A stretch of 64,000 bases of DNA from Campylobacter concisus (GTDB taxonomy: Bacteria > Campylobacterota > Campylobacteria > Campylobacterales > Campylobacteraceae), in assembly GCF_015230015.1 (NCBI RefSeq), contig NZ_JAAKZC010000010.1, positions 1 to 64,000 of the forward strand, given 5' to 3'. The notes beneath the pieces are model-generated. The model was given only the letters and a program-made list of their open reading frames with translations. It did not search any database and was not told the DNA's origin. The translations under genes and the position numbers were made by a program. Shown piece after piece: positions 1 through 5,705 of this stretch; within the stretch, counting starts at the first letter, position 1, and each line of letters opens with the position of its first letter.

Positions 1-60
1 CATAAATACGGCGTAATATGTTTTTCCGCTTCCAGGATTGCCAATTAAATAAGTAATCAT
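1..60 (-). CDS. zot: Zot-family phage assembly ATPase, N-terminus only
   Basis: The first 60 bases, read leftward, start with ATG and encode 20 residues that include a Walker A motif (GNPGSGKT) seven residues in. This is how Zot / filamentous-phage gene I proteins begin; these are inner-membrane NTPases that drive virion assembly and extrusion. The gene starts 1 base after the stop of the DUF2523/pVI-like gene, the usual inovirus order. The rest lies left of the window, so the toxin-like C-terminus cannot be judged. Only the P-loop and position support the call. Confidence 0.72.
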   Translation of the reverse strand, partial: MITYLIGNPGSGKTYYAVFM

Positions 61-61
61 A

Positions 62-478
62 TTAAGACTTTGCAACAACAAAAGATAAAATTGTTTCTCG
101 AACAAATTTAAAGACAACAATGCCTATCTTTGTAGCATAGATAAGAAAAAAACTTAAAAAGATAGGCGAAAAAATAGCCATTACATCACAAAGAGCATTC
201 CAAGCGCCGAGCGATTTTATAAACGATAAAGCAGTAGTTAAAATTTTATCATTACCAGTTGGTAAATTATTAACATAATCAACCACAAAGTTAAATTTTG
301 AATATATAAAATTTATTATGTAAAGAACAGCAGTTGCGTAAGAAAGGATTAAACCACCCAAAATGGCATTAATGATAACCATTTTTGAAAAAATGAAAGC
401 ACGAAGAGCATAATCAACAATTTTTCCCCATTTAAAGAAGCCAAAAAATGAAACAATCATTGCTATAATAGCTTGCAT
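62..478 (-). CDS. DUF2523/pVI-like inovirus minor coat protein
   Basis: A 138-residue, strongly hydrophobic protein with an N-terminal amphipathic stretch and about three membrane helices (roughly residues 35-60, 75-95 and 100-125). In filamentous phages the protein directly before Zot/pI is the pVI-type (DUF2523) end-cap protein, which sits in the host membrane before being built into the virion tip. The gene starts 3 bases after the adsorption-protein stop and ends 1 base before zot, so translation is probably coupled. The family call rests on size, hydropathy and gene order; no catalytic residue is expected. Confidence 0.6.
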   Translation of the reverse strand: MQAIIAMIVSFFGFFKWGKIVDYALRAFIFSKMVIINAILGGLILSYATAVLYIINFIYSKFNFVVDYVNNLPTGNDKILTTALSFIKSLGAWNALCDVMAIFSPIFLSFFLIYATKIGIVVFKFVRETILSFVVAKS

Positions 479-481
479 ATC

Positions 482-1366
482 CTACCACCCCATAAAAGTT
501 AAAATAAATAGCTTAATTACAGCAAGCAAGAATAGAACAAAAAAGCCCAAATAAAACAAAATATAAAGAGATGAAGAAACTGGCGAAACAATTTTGCAAA
601 AATCAAAAGTTAAATTCTTAGAAAAATAAGTCATATCAATTTGAAAACTCAAAGGGCAAGTTGTCGGCACTGCCCCTTTTTTCAAAGACATTAAATTTCC
701 GTCTTTAATCTTTTGCAAAGTATCTGCTAGGCTAGCTTTTACATCATTTACAAAGCTAAAACTATCATCAATGGCAGTTTTAAATTGACCTTCAAAAGTA
801 TCCGCACTACTTTTTAAACCTTCGTAATCTAATTTAGCAGGTCCAATATTATCATCGCCCTTGCATTCTTCACCTTTGCCATCACTCTTGCCATCTTCTT
901 TGCCGTTGCCGTTATGATTTGGATTTGGCTTTGTTTCTACACCAGTCCCACCGCCACCACTAGAACCATTACCAGAAGAGCCACCACTATTATTATTCGA
1001 AGCATTACTATCTTGTCCGTTAGGCTTGTTTCCGTTTTCATTATTGTCCTTTTTATCAGGATTTGGATTATCCTTATTGCTTGAATTTGTAGAGTTGTTA
1101 TCTTTTTTCTTATCTTTATCTTTGTCAGGTTTAGGATTTTCTTTGTCTTTATCAAGTTTAGGATTTTCTTTGTCTTTATCGCTTGAAATTGTAGAGTTGT
1201 TATCTTTCTTTTTATCCTTGTCTTTATCTTTGTCATTCAGGCGAGATTTAAAACGAATTTGAATGCCACTTTTACAATTACCAAGTTTAAAAGATGGATC
1301 AGATGGATATTCAGAAATAACGCCAGGTTCATAAGAAGAACCAAAACCAGAGCAAGCACAACGCAT
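482..1366 (-). CDS. pIII-like adsorption protein, C-terminal part
   Basis: 294 residues from the first ATG, but the same frame is open upstream to 1630 and has no ATG, GTG or TTG there. Those 88 extra codons encode a Cys-rich stretch (several CxxC and CSDC-type motifs). The sequence then runs into a low-complexity Asp/Lys/Asn linker, a Gly/Ser-rich linker and a C-terminal membrane anchor at about residues 265-290. That is the architecture of filamentous-phage pIII: exposed receptor domains, flexible linker, C-terminal anchor. It is separated from its signal-peptide half (1631-1981) by a single in-frame TAA, so it lacks its own export signal as written. It is either a broken gene, a sequencing error or a readthrough product. 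Confidence 0.6.
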   Translation of the reverse strand: MRCACSGFGSSYEPGVISEYPSDPSFKLGNCKSGIQIRFKSRLNDKDKDKDKKKDNNSTISSDKDKENPKLDKDKENPKPDKDKDKKKDNNSTNSSNKDNPNPDKKDNNENGNKPNGQDSNASNNNSGGSSGNGSSGGGGTGVETKPNPNHNGNGKEDGKSDGKGEECKGDDNIGPAKLDYEGLKSSADTFEGQFKTAIDDSFSFVNDVKASLADTLQKIKDGNLMSLKKGAVPTTCPLSFQIDMTYFSKNLTFDFCKIVSPVSSSLYILFYLGFFVLFLLAVIKLFILTFMGW

Positions 1367-1630
1367 TATTTGATCATTACTTAAAGCATTCGAGCAATCA
1401 ACGCACCCACCTTGAGCTGTGCCATTTGAATAGCCAAATTTATTTAAATCTTTATCGGAGCAATCAGAATAACAAACTTCGTTTTCATAATCCCAAGACT
1501 GACCAGCTGGGCAAGCAGGGAAACATTTTTTTGATTTTATGCCATAATTATCACCAGCAGAACAATCAACATAAGATGATTCATTTAAACGAAATTCGGT
1601 TATATTTGTATAGGTAAATAATTTGCCACT

Positions 1631-1981
1631 TTAGGCATCACTTTCAGCATATCTATAAGATGAATATTTATTTACATACTTAAAATAACCACTATATTGA
1701 ACCTTATCAACAAAGTAATAATACATTGTATTGTAATAATAACCGCTTGATCTAGTTGGATTAAAATACAAATATTCATTAGCAAAATTAACCCTAATAA
1801 CTCTATATTTACCAGTTTCTGGAATAGTGCATTTTAAGAATTTTTTACCCAAGAAAAATTCACAATTATTCATAGGTTTTAAACTATCTAAAAGATCATC
1901 AGTAATTACCCAAACTTCTTTTGAGAATGCAAAAGAGATTAACAAACTAAGCAGACAAAAAAGCTTTATAAGAAATTTCAT
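1631..1981 (-). CDS. pIII-like adsorption protein, N-terminal part with signal peptide
   Basis: 116 residues with a clear Sec signal peptide (MKF..LLSLLISFAFS then K), followed by a Tyr-rich secreted domain with two cysteines. The TAA at 1631-1633 is immediately followed, in the same frame, by 88 open codons of a Cys-rich domain and then the linker and anchor of the next entry. The natural product was probably one protein of about 500 residues. An SD-like AAGGATTT lies just upstream of the ATG. If the stop is real, this half would be secreted without a membrane anchor. Confidence 0.55.
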   Translation of the reverse strand: MKFLIKLFCLLSLLISFAFSKEVWVITDDLLDSLKPMNNCEFFLGKKFLKCTIPETGKYRVIRVNFANEYLYFNPTRSSGYYYNTMYYYFVDKVQYSGYFKYVNKYSSYRYAESDA

Positions 1982-1990
1982 TTGAAATCC

Positions 1991-2110
1991 TTAAAAAGCC
2001 TTTTTTATGAATAGGACTAAGCCAGCACAAACCGGCAGGGTTAAAATCATAAACCAAACGAATATTGAAAAGAAGTAGTCAAAAGCTGGGACACCAATTA
2101 CGCTAAACAT
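1991..2110 (-). CDS. Small one-helix phage membrane protein (39 aa)
   Basis: ATG at 2110 follows a good ribosome site (AAAAAAAGGTG, 5-base gap). It encodes 39 residues ending at TAA (1991-1993): a short polar N-terminus, one long hydrophobic helix (about residues 10-35) and a KK near the end. It lies 9 bases upstream of the adsorption-protein gene. Inoviruses encode 30-40-residue pVII/pIX minor coat proteins of this type, so a virion-tip role is plausible. Homology was not tested. Confidence 0.5.
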   Translation of the reverse strand: MFSVIGVPAFDYFFSIFVWFMILTLPVCAGLVLFIKKAF

Positions 2111-2124
2111 TTAAACACCTTTTT

Positions 2125-2244
2125 TTAAATTTTGGATAAGACTATATAAATAAACATACATAGCAAAAACCCGCACAATGCCCCAGTTAAGGACATCAAG
2201 AAGTTATATTGCTCTAATGTTAAATTTAGATAGACTTTATCCAT
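2125..2244 (-). CDS. Small one-helix phage membrane protein (39 aa)
   Basis: ATG at 2244, preceded by TAGGAATTAAATATT, encodes 39 residues ending at TAA (2125-2127). The first 15 residues are polar, followed by a single hydrophobic segment (about 16-37) rich in Leu, Cys and Ile and a Ser-Lys-Ile end. It is 14 bases upstream of the next small gene and is collinear with the virion genes. It is a second candidate for a pVII/pIX-type end-cap protein; this rests only on size, hydropathy, ribosome site and position. Confidence 0.48.
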   Translation of the reverse strand: MDKVYLNLTLEQYNFLMSLTGALCGFLLCMFIYIVLSKI

Positions 2245-2286
2245 AATATTTAATTCCTATTCATTACTGACGCACTTCGTTTGTCG

Positions 2287-2319
2287 GCTTAAAGCTTTGC
2301 TTCGCACTCTGCTTTAAGC
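2287..2319. repeat. Inverted repeat in phage intergenic region
   Basis: GCTTAAAGC (2287-2295) and GCTTTAAGC (2311-2319) form a perfect 9-bp stem with a 15-base loop. It lies in the gap between the 27-aa and 39-aa small genes. Filamentous phages carry hairpins for packaging and for complementary-strand origins in non-coding DNA, so this is one candidate. Confidence 0.4.
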
Positions 2320-2330
2320 TATAAATTTAA

Positions 2331-2483
2331 GGGCTAATTTTTAAAAAGGTTTAAGGCTGAAGATATGGAAAAAATTATCGCAAAAAAACGATCACAGAGC
2401 CAAAGAAAGAGTTTAAAAATATACCAAATTTCGTAATATCGATAAAATCAAAATACATTTTTAACCTTTTTAAAAATTAGCCC
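2331..2483. repeat. Perfect 21-bp inverted repeats flanking a 111-bp segment
   Basis: Bases 2331-2351 are the exact reverse complement of 2463-2483. The right arm contains the U-tract of the coat-protein terminator and the ribosome site of the 27-aa gene. The enclosed segment has a short ORF on each strand: 27 aa leftward (hydrophobic) and 23 aa rightward (basic, ATG at 2365). It could form a large stem in single-stranded phage DNA, or be an invertible segment. Confidence 0.6.
2375..2458 (-). CDS. Tiny hydrophobic phage peptide (27 aa), putative
   Basis: ATG at 2458, six bases after AAAAAGG, encodes 27 mostly hydrophobic residues ending in FLR at TAA (2375-2377). It lies directly downstream of the coat-protein terminator. 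Size and composition fit a pVII/pIX-like minor coat protein, but at this length chance cannot be excluded. A basic 23-codon ORF starts on the other strand at 2365, so the coding strand is uncertain. Confidence 0.35.
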   Translation of the reverse strand: MYFDFIDITKFGIFLNSFFGSVIVFLR

Positions 2484-2495
2484 CAATTGAGGGGC
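2471..2495 (-). terminator. Intrinsic terminator after the coat-protein gene
   Basis: Read leftward, GCCCC-TCAATT-GGGGC (2495-2480) is followed by TAATTTTT. It lies 28 bases past the coat-protein stop. A terminator directly behind the major coat gene is the classical M13/fd arrangement, giving abundant short coat mRNA and weak readthrough into the minor virion genes. Confidence 0.7.
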
Positions 2496-2523
2496 ATACA
2501 CTATTTCAAAGAGAAAAAGCCTT

Positions 2524-2742
2524 TTATCTCAAAAGACCAAGACCCTTTTTAACAGCAAAGAACACGCCATAAGCAACAAGAACAGCACCAGCGATACTCA
2601 TAAACGGACCAACATTAAGATCACCCGTAACAGTGCCATCAGACGCCATTGTTATACCAGCGGCTAAAGCATTACTAGAAAGAACACCCATTGCCGCAAC
2701 ACCAGCTAAAACCTTAGATTTAGCAGAAGCAAGAAATTTCAT
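2524..2742 (-). CDS. Filamentous phage major coat protein (pVIII-like)
   Basis: 72 residues: a basic N-terminus, a hydrophobic signal segment ending in an ALA-A type cleavage site (about residue 28), a short mature N-terminus with acidic residues, one membrane helix (about 48-64) and a basic end (KKGLGLLR). This is the pVIII pattern, in which the C-terminal Lys/Arg face the ssDNA in the virion. After processing the mature protein would be about 44 residues. The ribosome site AAAAAAGG is 8 bases upstream, and the gene sits between two hairpin terminators. Confidence 0.82.
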   Translation of the reverse strand: MKFLASAKSKVLAGVAAMGVLSSNALAAGITMASDGTVTGDLNVGPFMSIAGAVLVAYGVFFAVKKGLGLLR

Positions 2743-2821
2743 CTGAAATCCTTTTTTAAGAAATTTAGTAGCTTAGTAACCTTAACTACTTATATAAGGA
2801 AACACGCTTATATAAATAGTT

Positions 2822-2840
2822 AAAGGGGCTAAACCCCTTT
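2822..2840 (-). terminator. Hairpin terminator between ssDNA-binding and coat genes
   Basis: AAAGGGG (2822-2828), loop CTAAA and CCCCTTT (2834-2840) form a perfect 7-bp stem three bases past the ssDNA-binding gene stop. The U-tract is short, so it may be a partial terminator or an mRNA-stabilising hairpin. Confidence 0.5.
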
Positions 2841-2842
2841 AT

Positions 2843-3219
2843 TTACTTGTTTTCAGTCTTTTTAGCTGGCTTTGTATCAAATAGGAAGTATTCAACTGGA
2901 TTTGCTATTGTGATAATTCTTTGATCATTTGGGAAACCGCCTTCAACTGGTATCTCTTCGCCTTTACGAAATTTCTCTTTTATTGCGCTAGCTACAAGCC
3001 CAGCCGTATTGTTATCAGGGCAAATGATCTTGAAGATAACTTTTTGCTCTACTTCATCAGTAAAGCCAGTCTTTTCATTGACAACGTCATAGATATTTGA
3101 AGAAGATATGCGAACAGAAGAAGAGTAGTCATTACCTTCAAATTGCCAGAAGCTGAACTTCTTACAAGACCACCTTTTAGAATGTATTTTAAATCATAGT
3201 CAGATTTAACGATTTGCAT
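2843..3219 (-). pseudogene. Phage ssDNA-binding protein gene (pV-like), frameshifted
   Basis: ATG at 3219 follows AAAAAAAGGTG. The first frame reads 26 sensible residues (MQIVKSDYDLKYILKGG..) and then decays to a TAG at about 3049. Another frame continues with FEGNDYSSSVRI... and runs about 98 codons to TAA at 2843, ending in a Lys-rich tail. The full span is 377 bases, one short of 126 codons, and adding one base in AATTTGAAGG (about 3138-3146) restores a 125-residue protein. Position before the coat gene, size and the Lys/Ser-rich beginning fit an inovirus ssDNA-binding protein that coats the genome before assembly. It is either disrupted or contains a sequencing error. Confidence 0.6.
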
Positions 3220-3250
3220 GTTTAACACCTTTTTTTATTTATTTATTTTT

Positions 3251-3301
3251 GAAACACCATTTAACTTGGCTCCGAAAAGGTGTTTCGTCCAAACGGAGCC
3301 A
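3251..3301. repeat. Two interleaved inverted repeats (H-type pseudoknot geometry)
   Basis: GAAACACC (3251-3258) pairs with GGTGTTTC (3279-3286). TGGCTCCG (3267-3274) pairs with CGGAGCCA (3294-3301). The arms alternate A-B-A'-B', each 8 bp and perfect, with linkers of 8, 4 and 7 bases. It lies 31-81 bases upstream of the ssDNA-binding gene start, in its probable leader. A translational control element or a phage replication origin are possible roles. Confidence 0.6.
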
Positions 3302-3338
3302 GAAAAGTTTATTGCCATATTCAGGGCAAAAGCCACAC

Positions 3339-3400
3339 AATTTTTGATATAATTTTGTTGCGAACAAAAATCAAAAATTTTATGCACAATTATTGTGCAT
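3339..3400. promoter_or_regulatory. Divergent control region with two operator-like palindromes
   Basis: A nested palindrome has outer arms AATTTTTGAT (3339-3348) and ATCAAAAATT (3370-3379), and inner arms TTTTGTT-GCG-AACAAAA (3353-3369). It overlaps a rightward TATAAT (3349-3354). A second, perfect palindrome is ATGCACAAT-T-ATTGTGCAT (3382-3400). It lies between the leftward virion genes and the rightward HTH gene, so a lysis/lysogeny-type switch bound by the HTH protein is the simplest reading. Confidence 0.5.
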
Positions 3401-3467
3401 TTGGATAATGAAATGTTAAATAAAAAAACCTTAAAAATTAATAAAATGCCAAATAATTTGTCAAAAA

Positions 3468-3686
3468 GTGTTAAAAATGACTAGGCAAGAATTAGCAGAT
3501 AAATTAAACATTACTAGAAATACACTCACGAACTGGGAAAAAGAAAAACCAGAACTAATAAGACTAATAAATCAAGGATTAGCACTAGACGAACAAATTT
3601 TAGAAACACAAAAATTCTTAGAAAAGTTAGAAAAAATAAAAGAAAAAGCAAATAATGGAAAAATAAATATAAAAGAAACAAAGTAA
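3468..3686 (+). CDS. Phage Cro/CI-type HTH regulator
   Basis: 72 residues from a GTG; an ATG three codons in (3477) is an equally good start. Residues 4-35 form a helix-turn-helix (TRQELADKLNITRNTLTNWEKEKP) typical of small XRE/phage repressors. The rest is a Lys/Glu-rich coiled helix that may dimerise. The gene is divergent from the virion operon and faces two palindromes, so it probably represses or balances the two promoters. Its stop overlaps the next ATG (TAATG), implying coupled translation. Confidence 0.6.
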   Translation: MLKMTRQELADKLNITRNTLTNWEKEKPELIRLINQGLALDEQILETQKFLEKLEKIKEKANNGKINIKETK

Positions 3687-4153
3687 TGCAAAAAATACTA
3701 ATAATACTCATATTTTCAATAAACGCTTTTTGTTATGACTTTGGCGAAGATGTAAATATAATGGGTAAATGGGAAATCACAACCGAGAACAATCAATTTA
3801 TTAATTTTATGACAAGTGCAGGCAGTAAATGGAAAGTTGAGATCAAAGATGATGGTTTCATCTATGATTTAGATAATGGCAAATTTATACACGAAAAATG
3901 GAGCTATACAAGAGAACATGGAGTAATAAACATAGAATTTTATAATCAAAACAGCAGAGGTGAAAAAGTGTTTAATGGATACTTCGGAAGCCTTACAAAC
4001 AGCAATATTAAAATAATTAAGAAAATAGAATTTAATAAATACTTGGTTGAAATAATAGACACAAACGATAAACTAATAATGCAAAGGCTAGGAGATAGCA
4101 AGCAAGTAAAGAATACAAGGCTTAAAAAAGATATAAAAATAGAAGTGAAATAA
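3686..4153 (+). CDS. Secreted phage protein of unknown function
   Basis: 155 residues with an N-terminal signal peptide (about residues 1-16, ending FCYDF). The mature part is a beta-rich-looking domain with a GKWEITTE...  segment and many aromatic residues, resembling small lipocalin-like/DUF stress proteins, then a basic tail. It is translationally coupled to the HTH regulator, so it is expressed from the lysogenic side of the prophage. An accessory role such as superinfection exclusion or host envelope change is possible but unproven. Confidence 0.5.
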   Translation: MQKILIILIFSINAFCYDFGEDVNIMGKWEITTENNQFINFMTSAGSKWKVEIKDDGFIYDLDNGKFIHEKWSYTREHGVINIEFYNQNSRGEKVFNGYFGSLTNSNIKIIKKIEFNKYLVEIIDTNDKLIMQRLGDSKQVKNTRLKKDIKIEVK

Positions 4154-4164
4154 AAAGGGAAAAA

Positions 4165-4461
4165 ATGGAAGAATACCTTAACAATATGAATAAGCTAATG
4201 GAACAATCAGCAAAATTTACACAAAACATTAATCAGGAAATGGAAAAAGGAATAACACAAATGTATTATATAGGTGCGATGGAAACAATAATAAGCATAA
4301 TAATAACAATAGCAATGGTATATTACATCTACAAAGCAAACAGCAAAGCAAATGAAGCAGAAAGAAAAATAAGAAATTTAGAAATGAGAATTTATGAACT
4401 TGAAGATCATATAGAAAAAACAACAGGAGAAAGTATAAAACACAAAATCTTTTTTGACTAA
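4165..4461 (+). CDS. Membrane-anchored coiled-coil phage protein
   Basis: 98 residues: an amphipathic, Met/Gln-rich N-terminal helix (1-35), one membrane helix (about 37-58, IISIIITIAMVYYIY), and a charged coiled coil (about 60-90, KANEAERKIRNLEMRIYELEDH). It starts 11 bases after the secreted protein and has an AAAGGGA ribosome site. Function unknown. Position behind the regulator and secreted protein suggests it is part of the same accessory operon, perhaps acting at the inner membrane. Confidence 0.5.
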   Translation: MEEYLNNMNKLMEQSAKFTQNINQEMEKGITQMYYIGAMETIISIIITIAMVYYIYKANSKANEAERKIRNLEMRIYELEDHIEKTTGESIKHKIFFD

Positions 4462-4468
4462 AATAATA

Positions 4469-4747
4469 TTAAGCATAAACAAGCTTAATATCAAGAGCAT
4501 TCACAACCTTAAATATACTTTCAAATCTAGGTTTTGAATTCTCTTTAAACATCTTATAAAAGCTTTCTCTATTTAAATTTGCTTTCTTTGCAACATTTTC
4601 AATGCCTTTTGATTTTGCTATATAAAATAATGCTCTTTTAAATTCTTCAATATCGCCATCGGCTAAGACTTGATTTAAATACTCTTTTCTTAATTCATCA
4701 GTTGTTAAATAGTCTTCTAAATTAAATTTAGTAAATTCTTCTTTCAT
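4469..4747 (-). CDS. HigA/antidote-type HTH antitoxin
   Basis: 92 residues with a C-terminal helix-turn-helix (IAKSKGIENVAKKANLNR) and a short end typical of the addiction-module antidote family paired with Gp49/HigB-like killers. It overlaps the toxin gene by 4 bases (ATGA) and is the second gene, the order seen in higBA modules. The antitoxin would neutralise the toxin and repress the operon promoter. It lies at the right edge of the prophage, where such modules stabilise integrated elements. Confidence 0.78.
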   Translation of the reverse strand: MKEEFTKFNLEDYLTTDELRKEYLNQVLADGDIEEFKRALFYIAKSKGIENVAKKANLNRESFYKMFKENSKPRFESIFKVVNALDIKLVYA

Positions 4748-5037
4748 TTATAATCCTTTAAAATTTCTTTTGCCTTTTTAATATCATCGCTTTGGCTATC
4801 TTTATCACCAGCATTTAACAATATAATTATTTCATCGCCATTAAAAGTAAAAAATATCCTTAACCCACCACGATTAAAAAACCTAAGTTCGTATAAGTCT
4901 GTATCAATAAATTTATAATCTCCTAAATGATCTTTTGTTTCTATCTGCTCCAATCTTCTCAATATAGAAACCTTAACAATAGGATTATTTAACTTATGCA
5001 ACCACTTATCAAATGTCGAGCTTTTTAATACTTTCAT
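4744..5037 (-). CDS. RelE/HigB-type (Gp49-like) toxin
   Basis: 97 residues with the compact RelE/ParE-superfamily plan: helical N-terminus (FDKWLHKL), then YELRFFNRGGLRIFFTF and IIILLNAGDKDSQ strands, then a basic C-terminal helix. This matches the phage-derived Gp49-like killer family, usually ribosome-dependent mRNA interferases. Conserved basic/aromatic positions (ELR, R.IFF) are present, so the toxin looks intact. It is the first gene of a two-gene operon with the antidote. Confidence 0.78.
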   Translation of the reverse strand: MKVLKSSTFDKWLHKLNNPIVKVSILRRLEQIETKDHLGDYKFIDTDLYELRFFNRGGLRIFFTFNGDEIIILLNAGDKDSQSDDIKKAKEILKDYK

Positions 5038-5083
5038 AGGGCAAATTTTAACAAATGTAGCTTAATGGCTACTTATAAAAATA

Positions 5084-5138
5084 GCGCATAACACTCATAA
5101 CCCGAAGGTCGGCGGTTCAAATCCGTCCTCCGCAACCA
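5084..5138 (+). other. tRNA-Met 3' fragment, attachment-site scar
   Basis: Contains an anticodon loop with CAT, a variable loop, a full T-arm (GGCGG TTCAAAT CCGTC) and the acceptor 3' strand with CCA, but no 5' half able to pair with CTCCGCA. A 3'-tRNA duplicate of this sort is the attR left when a tyrosine integrase inserts DNA in a tRNA gene. The intact tRNA is presumably left of the window. It separates the prophage/TA region from an integrase remnant. Confidence 0.72.
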
Positions 5139-5166
5139 AATACCAAGTACTTTTACCACCTTTTTG

Positions 5167-5463
5167 CTAAACACCAACTTCCATACCATCACGTATATCA
5201 TCAACATTTAGATGGACGTAATGCAGGCTACTTTTAATATCTGTATGACCCATAAAAGCCATCAGTTTATGAGCATTAAATCCCTTCAAACTCACTAACC
5301 TAGAAGCCACTGTATGGCGTAATACGTAAAGTCCGTGAGTATTGCTAGTCCCTAAATATCCAAGATGGTTTCTCACAGCCCACCACATACGATTTGCTGT
5401 ATCGTGATTTAGGTGGGTTATAGGACACTTATCTAGGGGTAAGTCTTTGCAGTTATCATAAGG
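5167..5463 (-). pseudogene. Tyrosine integrase, C-terminal remnant
   Basis: An open frame of 98 codons with no start near its 5' end (first ATG at 5388). It carries the catalytic C-terminal boxes of a tyrosine recombinase: LRHTVASRL (His/Arg box), MGHTDIKSSLHYVH (His and the nucleophile Tyr). The first catalytic Arg and the N-terminal arm- and core-binding domains are missing, cut by a TAG at 5464-5466. Its 3' end is 28 bases from the tRNA fragment, as in integrases next to attachment sites. It probably belongs to a second, decayed element in tandem at the same tRNA. Confidence 0.72.
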
Positions 5464-5705
5464 CTAATTAAAAGTGTCAAATTTATTTCGTTAACGTCAA
5501 GAGCAATGTTTTTTGTAGTTATGATATAGCTCTTTTAGGTATCAATTAGCACGTTATGCGAATTTGTTTCATAAAGAGTTTAAATATTTTTAAATGCTTT
5601 TAGCTATTTTTAAAATTTATTTTTAAATTTTTAACGATAGTTTTAATTTGCAAACTTTCATTATCCATTAAATTTAGTAGATAAATTTAAATTAACACAA
5701 AGCTT
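5464..5705. other. AT-rich gap beyond the integrase remnant
   Basis: About 240 bases, very AT-rich, with no credible ORF, tRNA or strong hairpin seen. It is probably degraded mobile-element DNA between the integrase remnant and the core chromosome. Confidence 0.4.

Noticed and set aside
1-60. Functional zonula occludens toxin
   Set aside because: Only the P-loop N-terminus is visible; the toxin-like C-terminal part is outside the window.
1040-1250. CRISPR-like spacing of repeated blocks
   Set aside because: The blocks are imperfect coding repeats without unique spacers of constant size; no cas genes nearby.
1026-1262. Rightward ORF with a repetitive Ser/Leu protein
   Set aside because: It is the opposite-strand reading of the Asp/Lys/Asn linker of the adsorption gene; no ribosome site and repeat-derived composition.
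2365-2436. Rightward 23-aa basic peptide opposite the 27-aa gene
   Set aside because: Weak ribosome site and opposite to the operon; kept only as a note because of the flanking inverted repeats.
3049-3219. 56-aa protein read straight from the ATG at 3219
   Set aside because: After 26 sensible residues the frame turns into low-quality sequence while another frame carries coding-like sequence to a Lys-rich end.
5084-5138. Complete tRNA-Met gene
   Set aside because: No upstream sequence can pair with the acceptor CTCCGCA; only the 3' part is present.
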